The position numbers were made by a program, and so were the translations under genes. Under the pieces are notes generated by a model. The model was not told where the DNA came from. It made no database searches and worked only from the letters and a program-made list of their open reading frames with translations. Positions 41,074 to 49,299 of a DNA stretch of 64,000 bases are shown here, piece after piece. Position 1 is the first letter of the stretch; every line of letters begins with the position of its first letter. This stretch comes from FACHB-T130 sp042747725 (GTDB lineage Bacteria; Cyanobacteriota; Cyanobacteriia; Cyanobacteriales; FACHB-T130). The stretch is taken from contig NZ_JBHZGO010000101.1 in the NCBI RefSeq assembly GCF_042747725.1, positions 1 to 64,000 on the forward strand, given 5' to 3'.

Positions 41074-41927
41074 GAAACCACTGTTAGCTCGTCGCAAATT
41101 CTTGCCCAAGCTGCAACGGGGTCAGAGGCGGCGGTAATCGGACGCCCTATCACCAGGTAATCAGCGCCTGCTTGGAAGGCTTGGGCGGGGGTAAGCGATC
41201 GCTTCTGATCTCCCGCTTCTGCCCAAGAGGGGCGCACACCCGGACAAACTAACAGAAAATCATCGCCACAAATCTGCCGCAGCTGTTCTGCCTCTTGGGG
41301 GGAACAAACCGCCCCATCCAGCCCCGCGTCTTTGGCTAGCAGCGCCATCTGTAAGGCATACTCTGGCAGTTCTAGCGGTATTTTCAGCTCAAAGGCTAGC
41401 TGACGCGAGGTGAGACTGGTCAGCAGCGTAATCGCAATTAAATTGGGGGGTGTCACCCCTACTTCCGCTGCGCCCTCCTGTGCCGCTGCTACTGCCCCCT
41501 GCAAGGCACCGCAACCGGCTGTTGCATGAATTGTCACCAAATCCACCCCGTAGCGGGCAGCGGCGCGACAAGCCCCGGCAACAGTGTTGGGGATATCGTG
41601 AAACTTCAGATCCAGAAAAATTCGCTTTTGCCGGTCTTTGAGCGCCGTCAAGATTTCCGGCCCAGTGCTGACAAATAGCTCTAACCCCACCTTCCAGAAT
41701 GACACTTGGGGCAATTGATCGAGCAGAGCGATCGCTGCTTCTTTTGTCGGCACATCCAGCGGCACGATAATGCGCTCTGGTACTGACTTAGCGGATTTTA
41801 GGCGAGTCGGATTTGGGTTCACGGGTAGGAGTAAGGCTGGAAGAATCGACTTGACAACCGGCTGAATTTTACAATTGCACTCGCCCACCTTAACGTACAA
41901 GGCGGACAAATCGCTTTTTACCGACAC
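41070..41927 (-). CDS. pyrF: Orotidine 5'-phosphate decarboxylase
   Basis: This TIM-barrel enzyme makes UMP from OMP. The motifs are RIIVPLDVPTKEAA (first strand), KVGLELF, and the catalytic DLKFHDIPNTVAGA with its Asp-Lys-x-x-Asp array. VCPGVRP and ADYLVIGRPIT are at the phosphate site. From the ATG at 41927 it is 285 residues with an unusual N-terminal extension of about 45 residues and a 38-bp overlap with tyrS. A GTG at 41822 would give a nearly normal length of 250. The downstream hypothetical gene overlaps its stop by 4 bp. Confidence 0.95.
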   Translation of the reverse strand: MSVKSDLSALYVKVGECNCKIQPVVKSILPALLLPVNPNPTRLKSAKSVPERIIVPLDVPTKEAAIALLDQLPQVSFWKVGLELFVSTGPEILTALKDRQKRIFLDLKFHDIPNTVAGACRAAARYGVDLVTIHATAGCGALQGAVAAAQEGAAEVGVTPPNLIAITLLTSLTSRQLAFELKIPLELPEYALQMALLAKDAGLDGAVCSPQEAEQLRQICGDDFLLVCPGVRPSWAEAGDQKRSLTPAQAFQAGADYLVIGRPITAASDPVAAWARICDELTVVS

Positions 41928-43098
41928 TCAGGATGCGTCCGGCTAGCTGTTCGGGCGTGTCAAAGACTAGATCGATTTTGTCAACGCGATCGCCATCCAG
42001 TCGCACGCCTCCCTCTTGAATTCGCTGCCGTGCTTCCGAACTACTTTTACACAGACCGCTGGCACTGACAATATAGAAAAACTTAGCCGGAAATTGCACG
42101 CTCGAAAGCGAAAATTCAGGGACATCGTCAGTTTTTCCCTTCCTCGCTTCCTCCGCTGCTTCCTTACCGTGGTACTGCTTCACAATCTCGAAGGCAAGTT
42201 CTTGCTGGCGATCGCGCGGAGTTTCTGGCAGCCGATCCAAAGGCAGATCCGTCAGTAGTTCAAAATACTGCTCCAACAGATCATCCGGAATCTTTTCCAG
42301 CTTCTGATACATCGGAGTCGAGCGTTCTGATAGTCCCACATAATTGCCCAGAGACTTCGACATTTTCTTTTCACCATCCGTCCCGATCAAAATCGGCATC
42401 AACACCCCAAACTGAGGCTGCTGACCAAAATGCCGCTGTAAATCTCGCCCCACGGCAATATTAAATTTCTGATCGGTTCCTCCCAATTCCACATCCGCTT
42501 CTACCGCCACAGAATCATAACCCTGCATTAATGGGTAGAGAAACTCATGCAGATAAATCGGATTCTCTTGTTCAAAGCGGAGGGCAAACCCCTCCTTCGC
42601 CAGCATCTGTCCCACAGTCATCGTGGCGAGTAACTCCTGAATCTTTGCCAAATCCAGTTTGCTAAGCCACTCAGAGTTGTAACGAACTTCCAGCCGTCCC
42701 GGCGTATCAAAATCCAGAATTGGACGCACCTGATCCAGATACGTCTGGGCATTTTGAGCCACTTCCTCCGCTGTCAACTGGCGGCGTACCTCAGACTTCC
42801 CCGTCGGATCGCCAATCCGAGCCGTAAAATCCCCAAGAATTAAAACAGCCGTGTGACCCGCATCCTGAAGCGATCGCAACTTACGCATGGGGATAGTATG
42901 ACCGAGATGAATCTCTGCACCCGTCGGATCGATCCCATACTTCACCCGCAAAGGTCGGTCGGTCTGCGCTAATCGTTGAGCCAAATTCTCCGCCGGGTCA
43001 GAAGAATCAAGCTGATTGGGAAAAATTTCGCTGACGCCGCGATAGAGCCAAGTGAGGGCTTCTGGAGGCGTTTTTGCCGATGATACACTAGCGGTCAT
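41890..43098 (-). CDS. tyrS: Tyrosyl-tRNA synthetase
   Basis: This 402-residue class Ic synthetase charges tRNA-Tyr. The HIGH-type motif is HLGHTIPMRKL, the tyrosine-binding region is ELGGTDQKFNIAVGRDLQ, and the KMSKS motif is KMSKSLGNYVGL. A C-terminal S4 RNA-binding domain begins near SGLCKSSSEARQRIQEGGVR. The length fits the long bacterial TyrRS type. It is the first gene of a tyrS-pyrF-hypothetical run on the minus strand. Confidence 0.97.
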   Translation of the reverse strand: MTASVSSAKTPPEALTWLYRGVSEIFPNQLDSSDPAENLAQRLAQTDRPLRVKYGIDPTGAEIHLGHTIPMRKLRSLQDAGHTAVLILGDFTARIGDPTGKSEVRRQLTAEEVAQNAQTYLDQVRPILDFDTPGRLEVRYNSEWLSKLDLAKIQELLATMTVGQMLAKEGFALRFEQENPIYLHEFLYPLMQGYDSVAVEADVELGGTDQKFNIAVGRDLQRHFGQQPQFGVLMPILIGTDGEKKMSKSLGNYVGLSERSTPMYQKLEKIPDDLLEQYFELLTDLPLDRLPETPRDRQQELAFEIVKQYHGKEAAEEARKGKTDDVPEFSLSSVQFPAKFFYIVSASGLCKSSSEARQRIQEGGVRLDGDRVDKIDLVFDTPEQLAGRILSVGKKRFVRLVR

Positions 43099-43426
43099 GC
43101 TTTGCCAAAACTCAATCGGGTATGGTAACTAATCACTATATTTGTATTTGATGCAAGTCCAAGGCAAATCAAATTAGTATAATTTGCAAAAATTGTTAAA
43201 ATTTCCATGCCCGATTAAAAAAATTTAAGAACAGGCTGCGCTTATGATGCTATAGCGGATCAGTTTCCTCCCCGGTCTGACCTCCCGACCGCATTCCCGG
43301 ACAGATTCTAAAAATCGTCCGCCCTCCGGCTGCCCCTGGAAAGTCTTTGTAATTTCAATCAGCAAAGCCCTATCCAGTCGCGCAACACCCAAGTCCCACA
43401 TTTTTTAGTGAGGAAGTGAAATCCCC
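43099..43426. other. Divergent intergenic region tyrS / PBP
   Basis: This 328-bp gap must contain promoters for both tyrS and the class A PBP. The part near tyrS is AT-rich (AAATTGTTAAAATTTCC) and the part near the PBP is GC-rich. I see no T-box (not expected in cyanobacteria) and no convincing hairpin. Confidence 0.3.
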
Positions 43427-45346
43427 GTGTCGTCTAGCACTATTCAAGACAAACACCCGCGAGAGCCAGTCCCACCGATTTTTAAGTTCATCCAGGGAGT
43501 CGGGAAAGCAACGGGCGGAACCCTCCTCGGCATCACCATGCTTACCAGTTCGGTAGTCGCCGGTGGACTGGTTGGATTAGCAATTAGCTTCCGTAACCTG
43601 CCAGATGTGCGCGTTCTCCGCAGCTACGCTCCTACTGAAACTTCTTACATCTACGATGTTAAAGGCAAGCACCTCGCCAGTCTCCACGGCGAAGCCAATC
43701 GCGAAATCGTACCTCTGGACAAAATCTCCCCCGAACTGAAGCGGGCGGTTCTAGCGATTGAAGATAGCCACTTTTACTTCCACCAAGGCATCAACCCGAA
43801 CAGCGTTGGTCGCGCCATCAGAGCGAACTGGCAGAAGGGTGAGGTGGTTGAGGGTGGTTCCACAATCACCATGCAGTTGGTGAAAAATCTATTTCTCTCT
43901 CGCAAGCGCACCTTTAGCCGCAAAATCGCTGAAGCGGTACTGGCAATTCGTTTGGAGCAAATCTTTAAGAAAGACCAAATTTTAGAAATGTACCTCAATC
44001 AGGTGTATTGGGGTCACAATAACTATGGCGTCCAAACGGCATCTGAAAGCTACTTTGGCAAAAAAGCCGCCGACCTCAACTTGGCAGAGGCGACAATGTT
44101 GGCAGGGATGATTCAGGCTCCAGAAGACTACAGTCCTTTTGTCAACTACAAGCTCTCCAAACAGCGACAAGCGCAGGTGTTGGCTCGGATGCGAGAGTTG
44201 GGGTGGATTACGGCCCAAGAGGAAGCAGCCGCCCGCAAGCTAACCATTAAGAAGGGTCAGCTGACTTCTTGGCAAACCAGCGAACTGCCTTACATCACAG
44301 ATGCAGTCGTGGCTGAGTTGAAAGAGCGCTTTGGCCCGGATGCAGTGCTAAAAGGGGGAATGCGAGTCCAAACTACCATCGACTACAAATTCCAACAGAT
44401 GGCGGAACAAAAGGTCAGTCGTTGGCATAGAAGACTTCAGGGTTGGGGACTTTATAACAACCAAATTGCTCTGGTGTCAGTCGATCCTCGGACGCATTTT
44501 GTGAAAGCGATGGTCGGCGGGGTTGATTACGAAAAAAGTAAGTTTAATCGGGCAACCCAATCGCGACGCCAGCCAGGATCTGCCTTTAAACCTTTTGTTT
44601 ACTACACGGCGTTCGCGACTGGCAAATATTCGCCCTATTCCACTGTCTACGATTCGCCAGTGAGCTATCGAGATGGTGGCGGCTATTACTCTCCCAAAAA
44701 CTACGGCGGCGGCTACTCCGGTGCGATGAGCATTCGCCAAGCCCTCACGGTCTCCGCTAACGTACCCGCTGTGAAGATTGGGCGGGCTGTGGGGTTGGAT
44801 AAGGTGATTGAAACCTGCCGGACGATTGGCTTTAAGAGTCCGATTGAGCCGGTGATTTCTTTGCCTCTGGGAGCGATTGGTGTGACGCCTTTGGAAATGG
44901 CTGGCGGCTATGCCACGTTTGCCAGTAATGGCTGGCATTCTGATACCACGTTTATTGTCCGGGTAACAGACAGTAGCGGCAATGTGTTGCTCGATAACAC
45001 TCCTAAACCCCGTCTGGTTTTAGACCCGTGGGCGACGGCTTCTCTAACCCAAGTGCTGCAAGGGGTGATAAATGGCGGTACGGGGAAAGCGGCACAGATA
45101 GGTCGTCCGGCTGCTGGTAAGACGGGTACGACTTCTTCAGAGAAAGATGTTTGGTTTGTGGGCTATGTTCCGCAGCTGGCAACAGCTGTTTGGATTGGGA
45201 AGGATAACAACCGCAGCTTAGGTGGTGGTGTTACAGGGGGTCACTACGCCGCTCCGGTTTGGCGCGATTTCATGTCAACCGCTATGGCTGGTGAACCCGT
45301 GCAATACTTTCCATCGCCTTCCAAATTTGAACGACCCCGCTCATAA
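43427..45346 (+). CDS. Class A penicillin-binding protein 1A (transglycosylase/transpeptidase)
   Basis: This 639-residue bifunctional peptidoglycan synthase has a transmembrane helix near residues 30-50. The GT51 glycosyltransferase domain has AIEDSHFYFHQGI (catalytic Glu), EGGSTITMQLVKNLFL and EMYLNQVYWGHNNYG. The transpeptidase domain has the SxxK motif in SRRQPGSAFKPF (nucleophile Ser, Lys), SAN (TVSANVPA), and KTGTT in the KTG box. The start is a GTG at 43427 with AGGAAG upstream. It belongs to the PBP1A-like cyanobacterial set. It is monocistronic and ends at a palindrome. Confidence 0.94.
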   Translation: MSSSTIQDKHPREPVPPIFKFIQGVGKATGGTLLGITMLTSSVVAGGLVGLAISFRNLPDVRVLRSYAPTETSYIYDVKGKHLASLHGEANREIVPLDKISPELKRAVLAIEDSHFYFHQGINPNSVGRAIRANWQKGEVVEGGSTITMQLVKNLFLSRKRTFSRKIAEAVLAIRLEQIFKKDQILEMYLNQVYWGHNNYGVQTASESYFGKKAADLNLAEATMLAGMIQAPEDYSPFVNYKLSKQRQAQVLARMRELGWITAQEEAAARKLTIKKGQLTSWQTSELPYITDAVVAELKERFGPDAVLKGGMRVQTTIDYKFQQMAEQKVSRWHRRLQGWGLYNNQIALVSVDPRTHFVKAMVGGVDYEKSKFNRATQSRRQPGSAFKPFVYYTAFATGKYSPYSTVYDSPVSYRDGGGYYSPKNYGGGYSGAMSIRQALTVSANVPAVKIGRAVGLDKVIETCRTIGFKSPIEPVISLPLGAIGVTPLEMAGGYATFASNGWHSDTTFIVRVTDSSGNVLLDNTPKPRLVLDPWATASLTQVLQGVINGGTGKAAQIGRPAAGKTGTTSSEKDVWFVGYVPQLATAVWIGKDNNRSLGGGVTGGHYAAPVWRDFMSTAMAGEPVQYFPSPSKFERPRS

Positions 45347-45350
45347 TTTG

Positions 45351-45389
45351 AGATTTTGGATTTTGGATTCAATCCAAAATCCAAAATCT
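45351..45389. repeat. Palindrome of AAAATCC heptamers between convergent genes
   Basis: AGATTTTGGATTTTGGATT is followed one base later by its perfect 19-bp complement, built from AAAATCC heptamers (a short tandemly repeated family of cyanobacteria). It sits exactly between the PBP and DUF1825 stop codons and may serve as a bidirectional transcription end. The same heptamers occur inside thiL at about 57160-57200. Confidence 0.75.
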
Positions 45390-45713
45390 TTAGGTTTGCT
45401 TGGACAGTTCGGATTTCATCCGCTCTAGGGTGAGGTTCATTTGGTCAAACATTTGAGCTGGAGTGATGCCAAATTGACCAAGCTGGGTATGTAGCTGCTG
45501 CACTGTCATTTGAGCCATGAAGTCATCAGATAGCTCGAATCGCTTCATAAAGATGCGATAGCGATCCATCATGGCTTCCATTTGCTCAATGAAAATCTTT
45601 TTTCCTTCAAGATCAAATTTGCCGTAGTCGCTTCCCAGTTGGATCAGGGATTGATAATCTTCAAACAGCTGCTTGGCTTCTTGCTGAACAATTTCTGAAT
45701 CAAAAAATCCCAT
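45390..45713 (-). CDS. DUF1825 family protein
   Basis: This 107-residue helical protein has the family segments MGFFDSEIVQQEAKQLFEDY at the start and FDLEGKKIFIEQMEAMMDRY in the middle, then FMKRFELSDDF and a long final helix. DUF1825 proteins are cyanobacteria-specific and small; the function is unknown. It is convergent with the PBP gene. A CTTCCCC / GGGGAAG hairpin lies about 30 bp before the start (45740-45758). Confidence 0.9.
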   Translation of the reverse strand: MGFFDSEIVQQEAKQLFEDYQSLIQLGSDYGKFDLEGKKIFIEQMEAMMDRYRIFMKRFELSDDFMAQMTVQQLHTQLGQFGITPAQMFDQMNLTLERMKSELSKQT

Positions 45714-46173
45714 AGCCTTTTCTTTTCCCCGTTAATGGGCTTCCCCGCCAAGGGGAAGTTTACTGCTTTGAGTATCATTTTAGTGCAGCCCAAAGTTTCC
45801 GTTATATTCGGTTTTCCGTATTAACGGCGATCGCGCTCTAAATCTTCGATCGCTTTTTCCCAATACTATTCGTCCGATCTCCCAGGATGCCTCTGTTTTG
45901 CCAGACGGCATCTAATCACCTAGCTTCCATTGACGATCTTTTAGTAAAGCCTATCCAGTTTCTGAGTAATGTCAGCGCCAAGCATCTACAAGCCGTACCA
46001 AGGGAAAAAATCAATATTATGGAAGAAGACAAATGCTTCCATCGCAAGTAACGTCTCGACAGGAGAATCCTCTGCTTTCCCTAAGCTTTTTTCGGGAAAA
46101 TATGGCAGCGGCATCGGGAAGCAGGAAGTCAGTCTGCAAGGAGGAGCCAAGGGGTCATAAAGTGGTGCGTTTC
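45714..46173. other. Intergenic region before the TM2 gene
   Basis: This gap of about 460 bp has a CTTCCCC / GGGGAAG hairpin at 45740-45758 and several HIP1 sites, then a coding-like but unconvincing stretch (an open frame from 45969 without recognisable features). A strong AAGGAGGAG sequence lies at about 46137. Together with GGGG near 46152 it may serve a GTG start at 46162 for the TM2 gene. Confidence 0.4.
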
Positions 46174-46557
46174 ATGTTAACAAAGGCAAAAAATCGAAAA
46201 GTTGCAGCTATCTTGGCGTTGGTGGGAACGGTGATACCCGTGGCTGGATTTCATAAATTTTATCTCGGACAGCCGCTGTGGGGTCTCGCTTATTTGCTCT
46301 TGTCGTGGGGAACACCGATTCCTCGGATTGCCAGCGCGATTGAAGGGTTTTGGTATTTAGTCCAAGACGGGGATGAGTTTGACCGTAATTTTAATTTGGG
46401 CGTGGAACCGGCTGTTTCTTCCGTTGGCGTCGATCCCGATCGGGTAGGTGCGATCGCAGATGCCTTGCGCCAACTGGACAGCCTGCGGGAAGAGGGACTG
46501 ATTTCAGAATATGAATTTGAGCAAAAGCGCCGTCAATGGCTCGATCGCATAGCTTGA
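46174..46557 (+). CDS. TM2-domain protein with SHOCT-like tail
   Basis: This membrane protein of about 128 residues begins MLTKAKNRKVAAILALVG. It has the TM2 signature HKFYLGQPLWGLAYLLLSW (two short transmembrane helices linked by a turn) and a short helical C-terminal segment (LRQLDSLREEGLISEYEFEQ, then KRRQWLDRI) of SHOCT type. The role is unknown; the family is widespread in bacterial membranes. A GTG at 46162 is an alternative start. It is followed, with only 5 bp between, by the HhH gene, so they are an operon. Confidence 0.8.
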   Translation: MLTKAKNRKVAAILALVGTVIPVAGFHKFYLGQPLWGLAYLLLSWGTPIPRIASAIEGFWYLVQDGDEFDRNFNLGVEPAVSSVGVDPDRVGAIADALRQLDSLREEGLISEYEFEQKRRQWLDRIA

Positions 46558-46562
46558 TATCT

Positions 46563-47111
46563 ATGGCACTTTTTGAATGGCTACCACCGACAGCTCGATT
46601 AAATGTGAATTTGCAGTCAATTCGGGGCAAGATTTTGAACGATCCCTACTACCGCCTGCAATCAACCCAAGAAATTGCGATCGCAGCTGAACTAGGTATC
46701 AAGATTGATGCGAATCAGGCAAGTGTAGACGATTGGCTGAGATTGCCGGGGTTATCGATTCATCAAGCGCGATCGCTTGTTTCCTTAGCTCGATCTGGCG
46801 TTAAATTTTTCTGCATAGAGGATATTGCGGCAGCACTAGGTATGCCGCCAGCTAGGCTAAAACCTCTAGAGGCAGTCATCCGATTTTGTTACTACGACGA
46901 CTCTAGTTTGGCGACGCCGCAACTCATCAACCCTAATACGGCGTCTGTAGAAGAGTTGATGCAAATTCCATTTATTGACTCGGTTCTCGCCACCACAGTA
47001 GTGCAAAATCGTCTCGTTGCGGGGTCTTACCGCAACCTAGTTGATTTCCAGCAACGGCTGTCGCTTCCAGGAAATCTAACTGCCCAACTAATGCATTATT
47101 TGCGATTTTGA
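46563..47111 (+). CDS. ComEA-like helix-hairpin-helix DNA-binding protein
   Basis: This 182-residue protein has two HhH modules: IDANQASVDDWLRLPGLSIH in the first half and LINPNTASVEELMQIPFIDS in the second. These are the motifs that bind DNA non-specifically in ComEA-type proteins (in which N.A...EL..IPGI is typical). There is no signal peptide, so it is probably a cytoplasmic relative rather than the competence receptor. It begins at ATG 46563 immediately after the TM2 gene. Convergent lepB follows after 83 bp, with an imperfect GTTATGAGTTTT palindrome between. Confidence 0.82.
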   Translation: MALFEWLPPTARLNVNLQSIRGKILNDPYYRLQSTQEIAIAAELGIKIDANQASVDDWLRLPGLSIHQARSLVSLARSGVKFFCIEDIAAALGMPPARLKPLEAVIRFCYYDDSSLATPQLINPNTASVEELMQIPFIDSVLATTVVQNRLVAGSYRNLVDFQQRLSLPGNLTAQLMHYLRF

Positions 47112-47194
47112 GTAAGTTATTGGGAAGAGTTATGAGTTTTAAGTTTTGAATTGAAAACATATAAAACTCAACATTCATAACTCTAAACTTTGAC

Positions 47195-47941
47195 TTAAGT
47201 GAGACTAATCCGACTAAGAGGCCAGAAGCGGAAAAAGGCGCGACCAATGATATTTTTCTGGGGTAAGAAGCCCCAAACGTGGGAGTCGTTGCTGTTATTA
47301 CGGTTATCTCCCATGACTAATACCTGGTCTTCAGGCACCAGCGCTGGCCCCCACTGATATTCTGGGGGTTCTGCGATGTAGTCTTCCTGGAGGGGCGAGT
47401 CATCCACGTAGACCTTGCCATTTTGAACTTTAACGACGTGACCCGGTGTGCCAATCACCCGTTTAATAAAGGCTTGGTCTTTAGCGTAGCCTTGAATTTG
47501 CAGTTTCTGGGGAGGGTCAAAAACTACGATATCGCCGAGGTGAGGTGCCTGAAAGCGATAAGAGATTTTTTCCACTACCAAGCGATCGCCCACCTGCAAG
47601 GTCGGCAGCATAGAATCAGAGGGGATATAGCGGGGTTCTGCAACAAATGTTCGGATAAAAAGTGCTAAACATAGGGCAATCAATAGAATTTGCAGATTTT
47701 CTCTTAATTGTTCCCATATTCCGCCTGCTACTGCATTTTTCCCTTTGTTTTCGCCAGGATCTACACGTTTAGGTTGCCCTTGTTCTGTCTTCTCAGCAAC
47801 AACTACCTCAGTTTGATTGACTCCATCCTGGGAAGAAGCATCTGCCTGAAGCTCAGGCGGAAGTCCCAGTTGGGTCGAGTTTGAAGTAGCAAATTGTGGA
47901 GACTCGTTGACGGCTGCCAAATCCTTTTCCTCAGATGCCAT
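47195..47941 (-). CDS. lepB: Signal peptidase I
   Basis: This 248-residue membrane-anchored protease cleaves Sec and Tat signal peptides. After a poorly conserved acidic N-terminal tail of about 80 residues (unusual but common in cyanobacterial copies) comes one transmembrane helix (ILLIALCLALFIRTFVA). The catalytic Ser is Ser110 (SDSMLPTL) and the general base is Lys160 (FIKRVIG). Conserved boxes GDIVVFDPP and GDNRNNSNDSHVWGFLP follow. It is important for the PEP-CTERM and lipoprotein precursors elsewhere in the window. Confidence 0.95.
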   Translation of the reverse strand: MASEEKDLAAVNESPQFATSNSTQLGLPPELQADASSQDGVNQTEVVVAEKTEQGQPKRVDPGENKGKNAVAGGIWEQLRENLQILLIALCLALFIRTFVAEPRYIPSDSMLPTLQVGDRLVVEKISYRFQAPHLGDIVVFDPPQKLQIQGYAKDQAFIKRVIGTPGHVVKVQNGKVYVDDSPLQEDYIAEPPEYQWGPALVPEDQVLVMGDNRNNSNDSHVWGFLPQKNIIGRAFFRFWPLSRISLT

Positions 47942-48307
47942 AGAAGTTTCAACTAAAAATATCTGGCGTTGTTAGCCACAGAGACAGTCTTGGCTTGTTT
48001 CAGCTCTCAGCCAAGATACCACGCGACCTCCGGTTTAGATCCATTGGATTCCAGCAGGCTGTAATATTTCTCAATTTTTAAAGATTCTTCTTGTTCTTGT
48101 TTAACTAGATTTACTGAGTCTAAAAAGTAACCTCTATATTTTTATAAAAAAGTACTGACTTATATATACACTTTTATAATATTTTTTCGTTTTTGGGGTT
48201 TTGGCAAAACCTCAAAGTTCCGAGAAATTATCTAGAGACAATCAATAAGGTTACTGTTACAAATTAGGGAGGGACACAAATTTAGGGCAAAAAGGAGTTT
48301 TCATAAT
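47942..48307. other. Divergent intergenic region lepB / PEP-CTERM gene
   Basis: This gap of about 366 bp is very AT-rich. GGTTTTGGCAAAACC (about 48202) is a short palindrome. The leader of the PEP-CTERM gene ends in GGCAAAAAGGAGTTTTCATA just before the ATG. No further feature is seen. Confidence 0.4.
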
Positions 48308-49198
48308 ATGAAATTGCGTAATATTGCAACCTTAATAGCTGGTGCTACGGCAACTCTGTGCTTGATGTCTGCGACTGGGCAGCAGGCTAACGCAGGAACG
48401 ATCTACAAAGATTGGAACTATGGAATTGATGCCTTTAATGATGGCTCTGGTGGCTCTGGTTATGAAATTAAGGGTATGGCAATAAGGGAAACCAGTGACA
48501 GCATTTTTGTAGCTCTGACTGGTGGTACGCCCTTGACAGGAACTTACGCTAGTGGCGCTGCTGACAAAAACATTGGTTGGGGAGATTTATTTTTCAATTT
48601 CACCGATCAAACTTTTAAAGCTGCCAGTGATACAAACAGTTTGTTTGGGATTCGCTTTGCTGGAACTAACGATTCAATGGCTTCCAGCACTGGCGTCTAC
48701 AAAAATGTCCAAGCCACTACCGTCACTGGAGCGAACCAGGGATATAGTACTTTGAAGCAATACTATGATTATGGATGGAATCGGGAGAATACTCAAGGCA
48801 CAGATATTGCCACCAAAGCTGATGCTTATGCCTACTTAGGTCAAGGCTCCATTCTGAATGTAATTGGCTCAGGTACAAAAGTGGGTGACATTACCATGCT
48901 CACCGCCTCTGCATTGAGTGCCGCTGGACTTGACTTTAGTCACTTTTTGGCAAGTGGAGAGCAAACCATTGGGTTCCAGTTGAACAAGTCTCTTCTTGGC
49001 TTTGGAGACTACGTTGCTAATATATTTCTTGAGTGTGGCAATGATGGCGTTGCAGTTGCTGGAGCAATTTTGCCACCAGCCCCAGCGCCTCACGAGGTGC
49101 CAGAGCCTACTGGAACTGCGGGTATGGCTTTAGTTGCTTTAGCGTTTGTAGGCAGTCAACTGCATAAGCGTTTTCAGGAGAAAGTGACGCTAGAGTGA
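48308..49198 (+). CDS. PEP-CTERM surface protein (XDD3-like)
   Basis: This 296-residue exported protein has a signal peptide ending near QANA (residue 29). The beta-rich body has DWNYGIDAFNDGSGGSGYEI, then GMAIRETSDSIFVAL and IGWGDLFFNF, which is the pattern I associate with the XDD3-type family. The PEP-CTERM tail is HEVPEPTGTAGMALVALAFV, then HKRFQEK. It is likely secreted or surface-anchored by exosortase. It is monocistronic with an AAGGAG ribosome site. The name of the family is from memory and not certain. Confidence 0.8.
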   Translation: MKLRNIATLIAGATATLCLMSATGQQANAGTIYKDWNYGIDAFNDGSGGSGYEIKGMAIRETSDSIFVALTGGTPLTGTYASGAADKNIGWGDLFFNFTDQTFKAASDTNSLFGIRFAGTNDSMASSTGVYKNVQATTVTGANQGYSTLKQYYDYGWNRENTQGTDIATKADAYAYLGQGSILNVIGSGTKVGDITMLTASALSAAGLDFSHFLASGEQTIGFQLNKSLLGFGDYVANIFLECGNDGVAVAGAILPPAPAPHEVPEPTGTAGMALVALAFVGSQLHKRFQEKVTLE

Positions 49199-49299
49199 GA
49201 CTCTTAGAAAAATGTTATAGCTATTGAAAGCAACTAACAGGAACTTAACCAGGAACTGGAAACCGTCTTCTACTATCTGCGCTAGCGTAGATAGTGAAG

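Noticed and set aside
45969..46160. 64-codon open frame as a gene
   Set aside because: It has no ribosome site or recognisable protein features, and it overlaps the leader of the TM2 gene.
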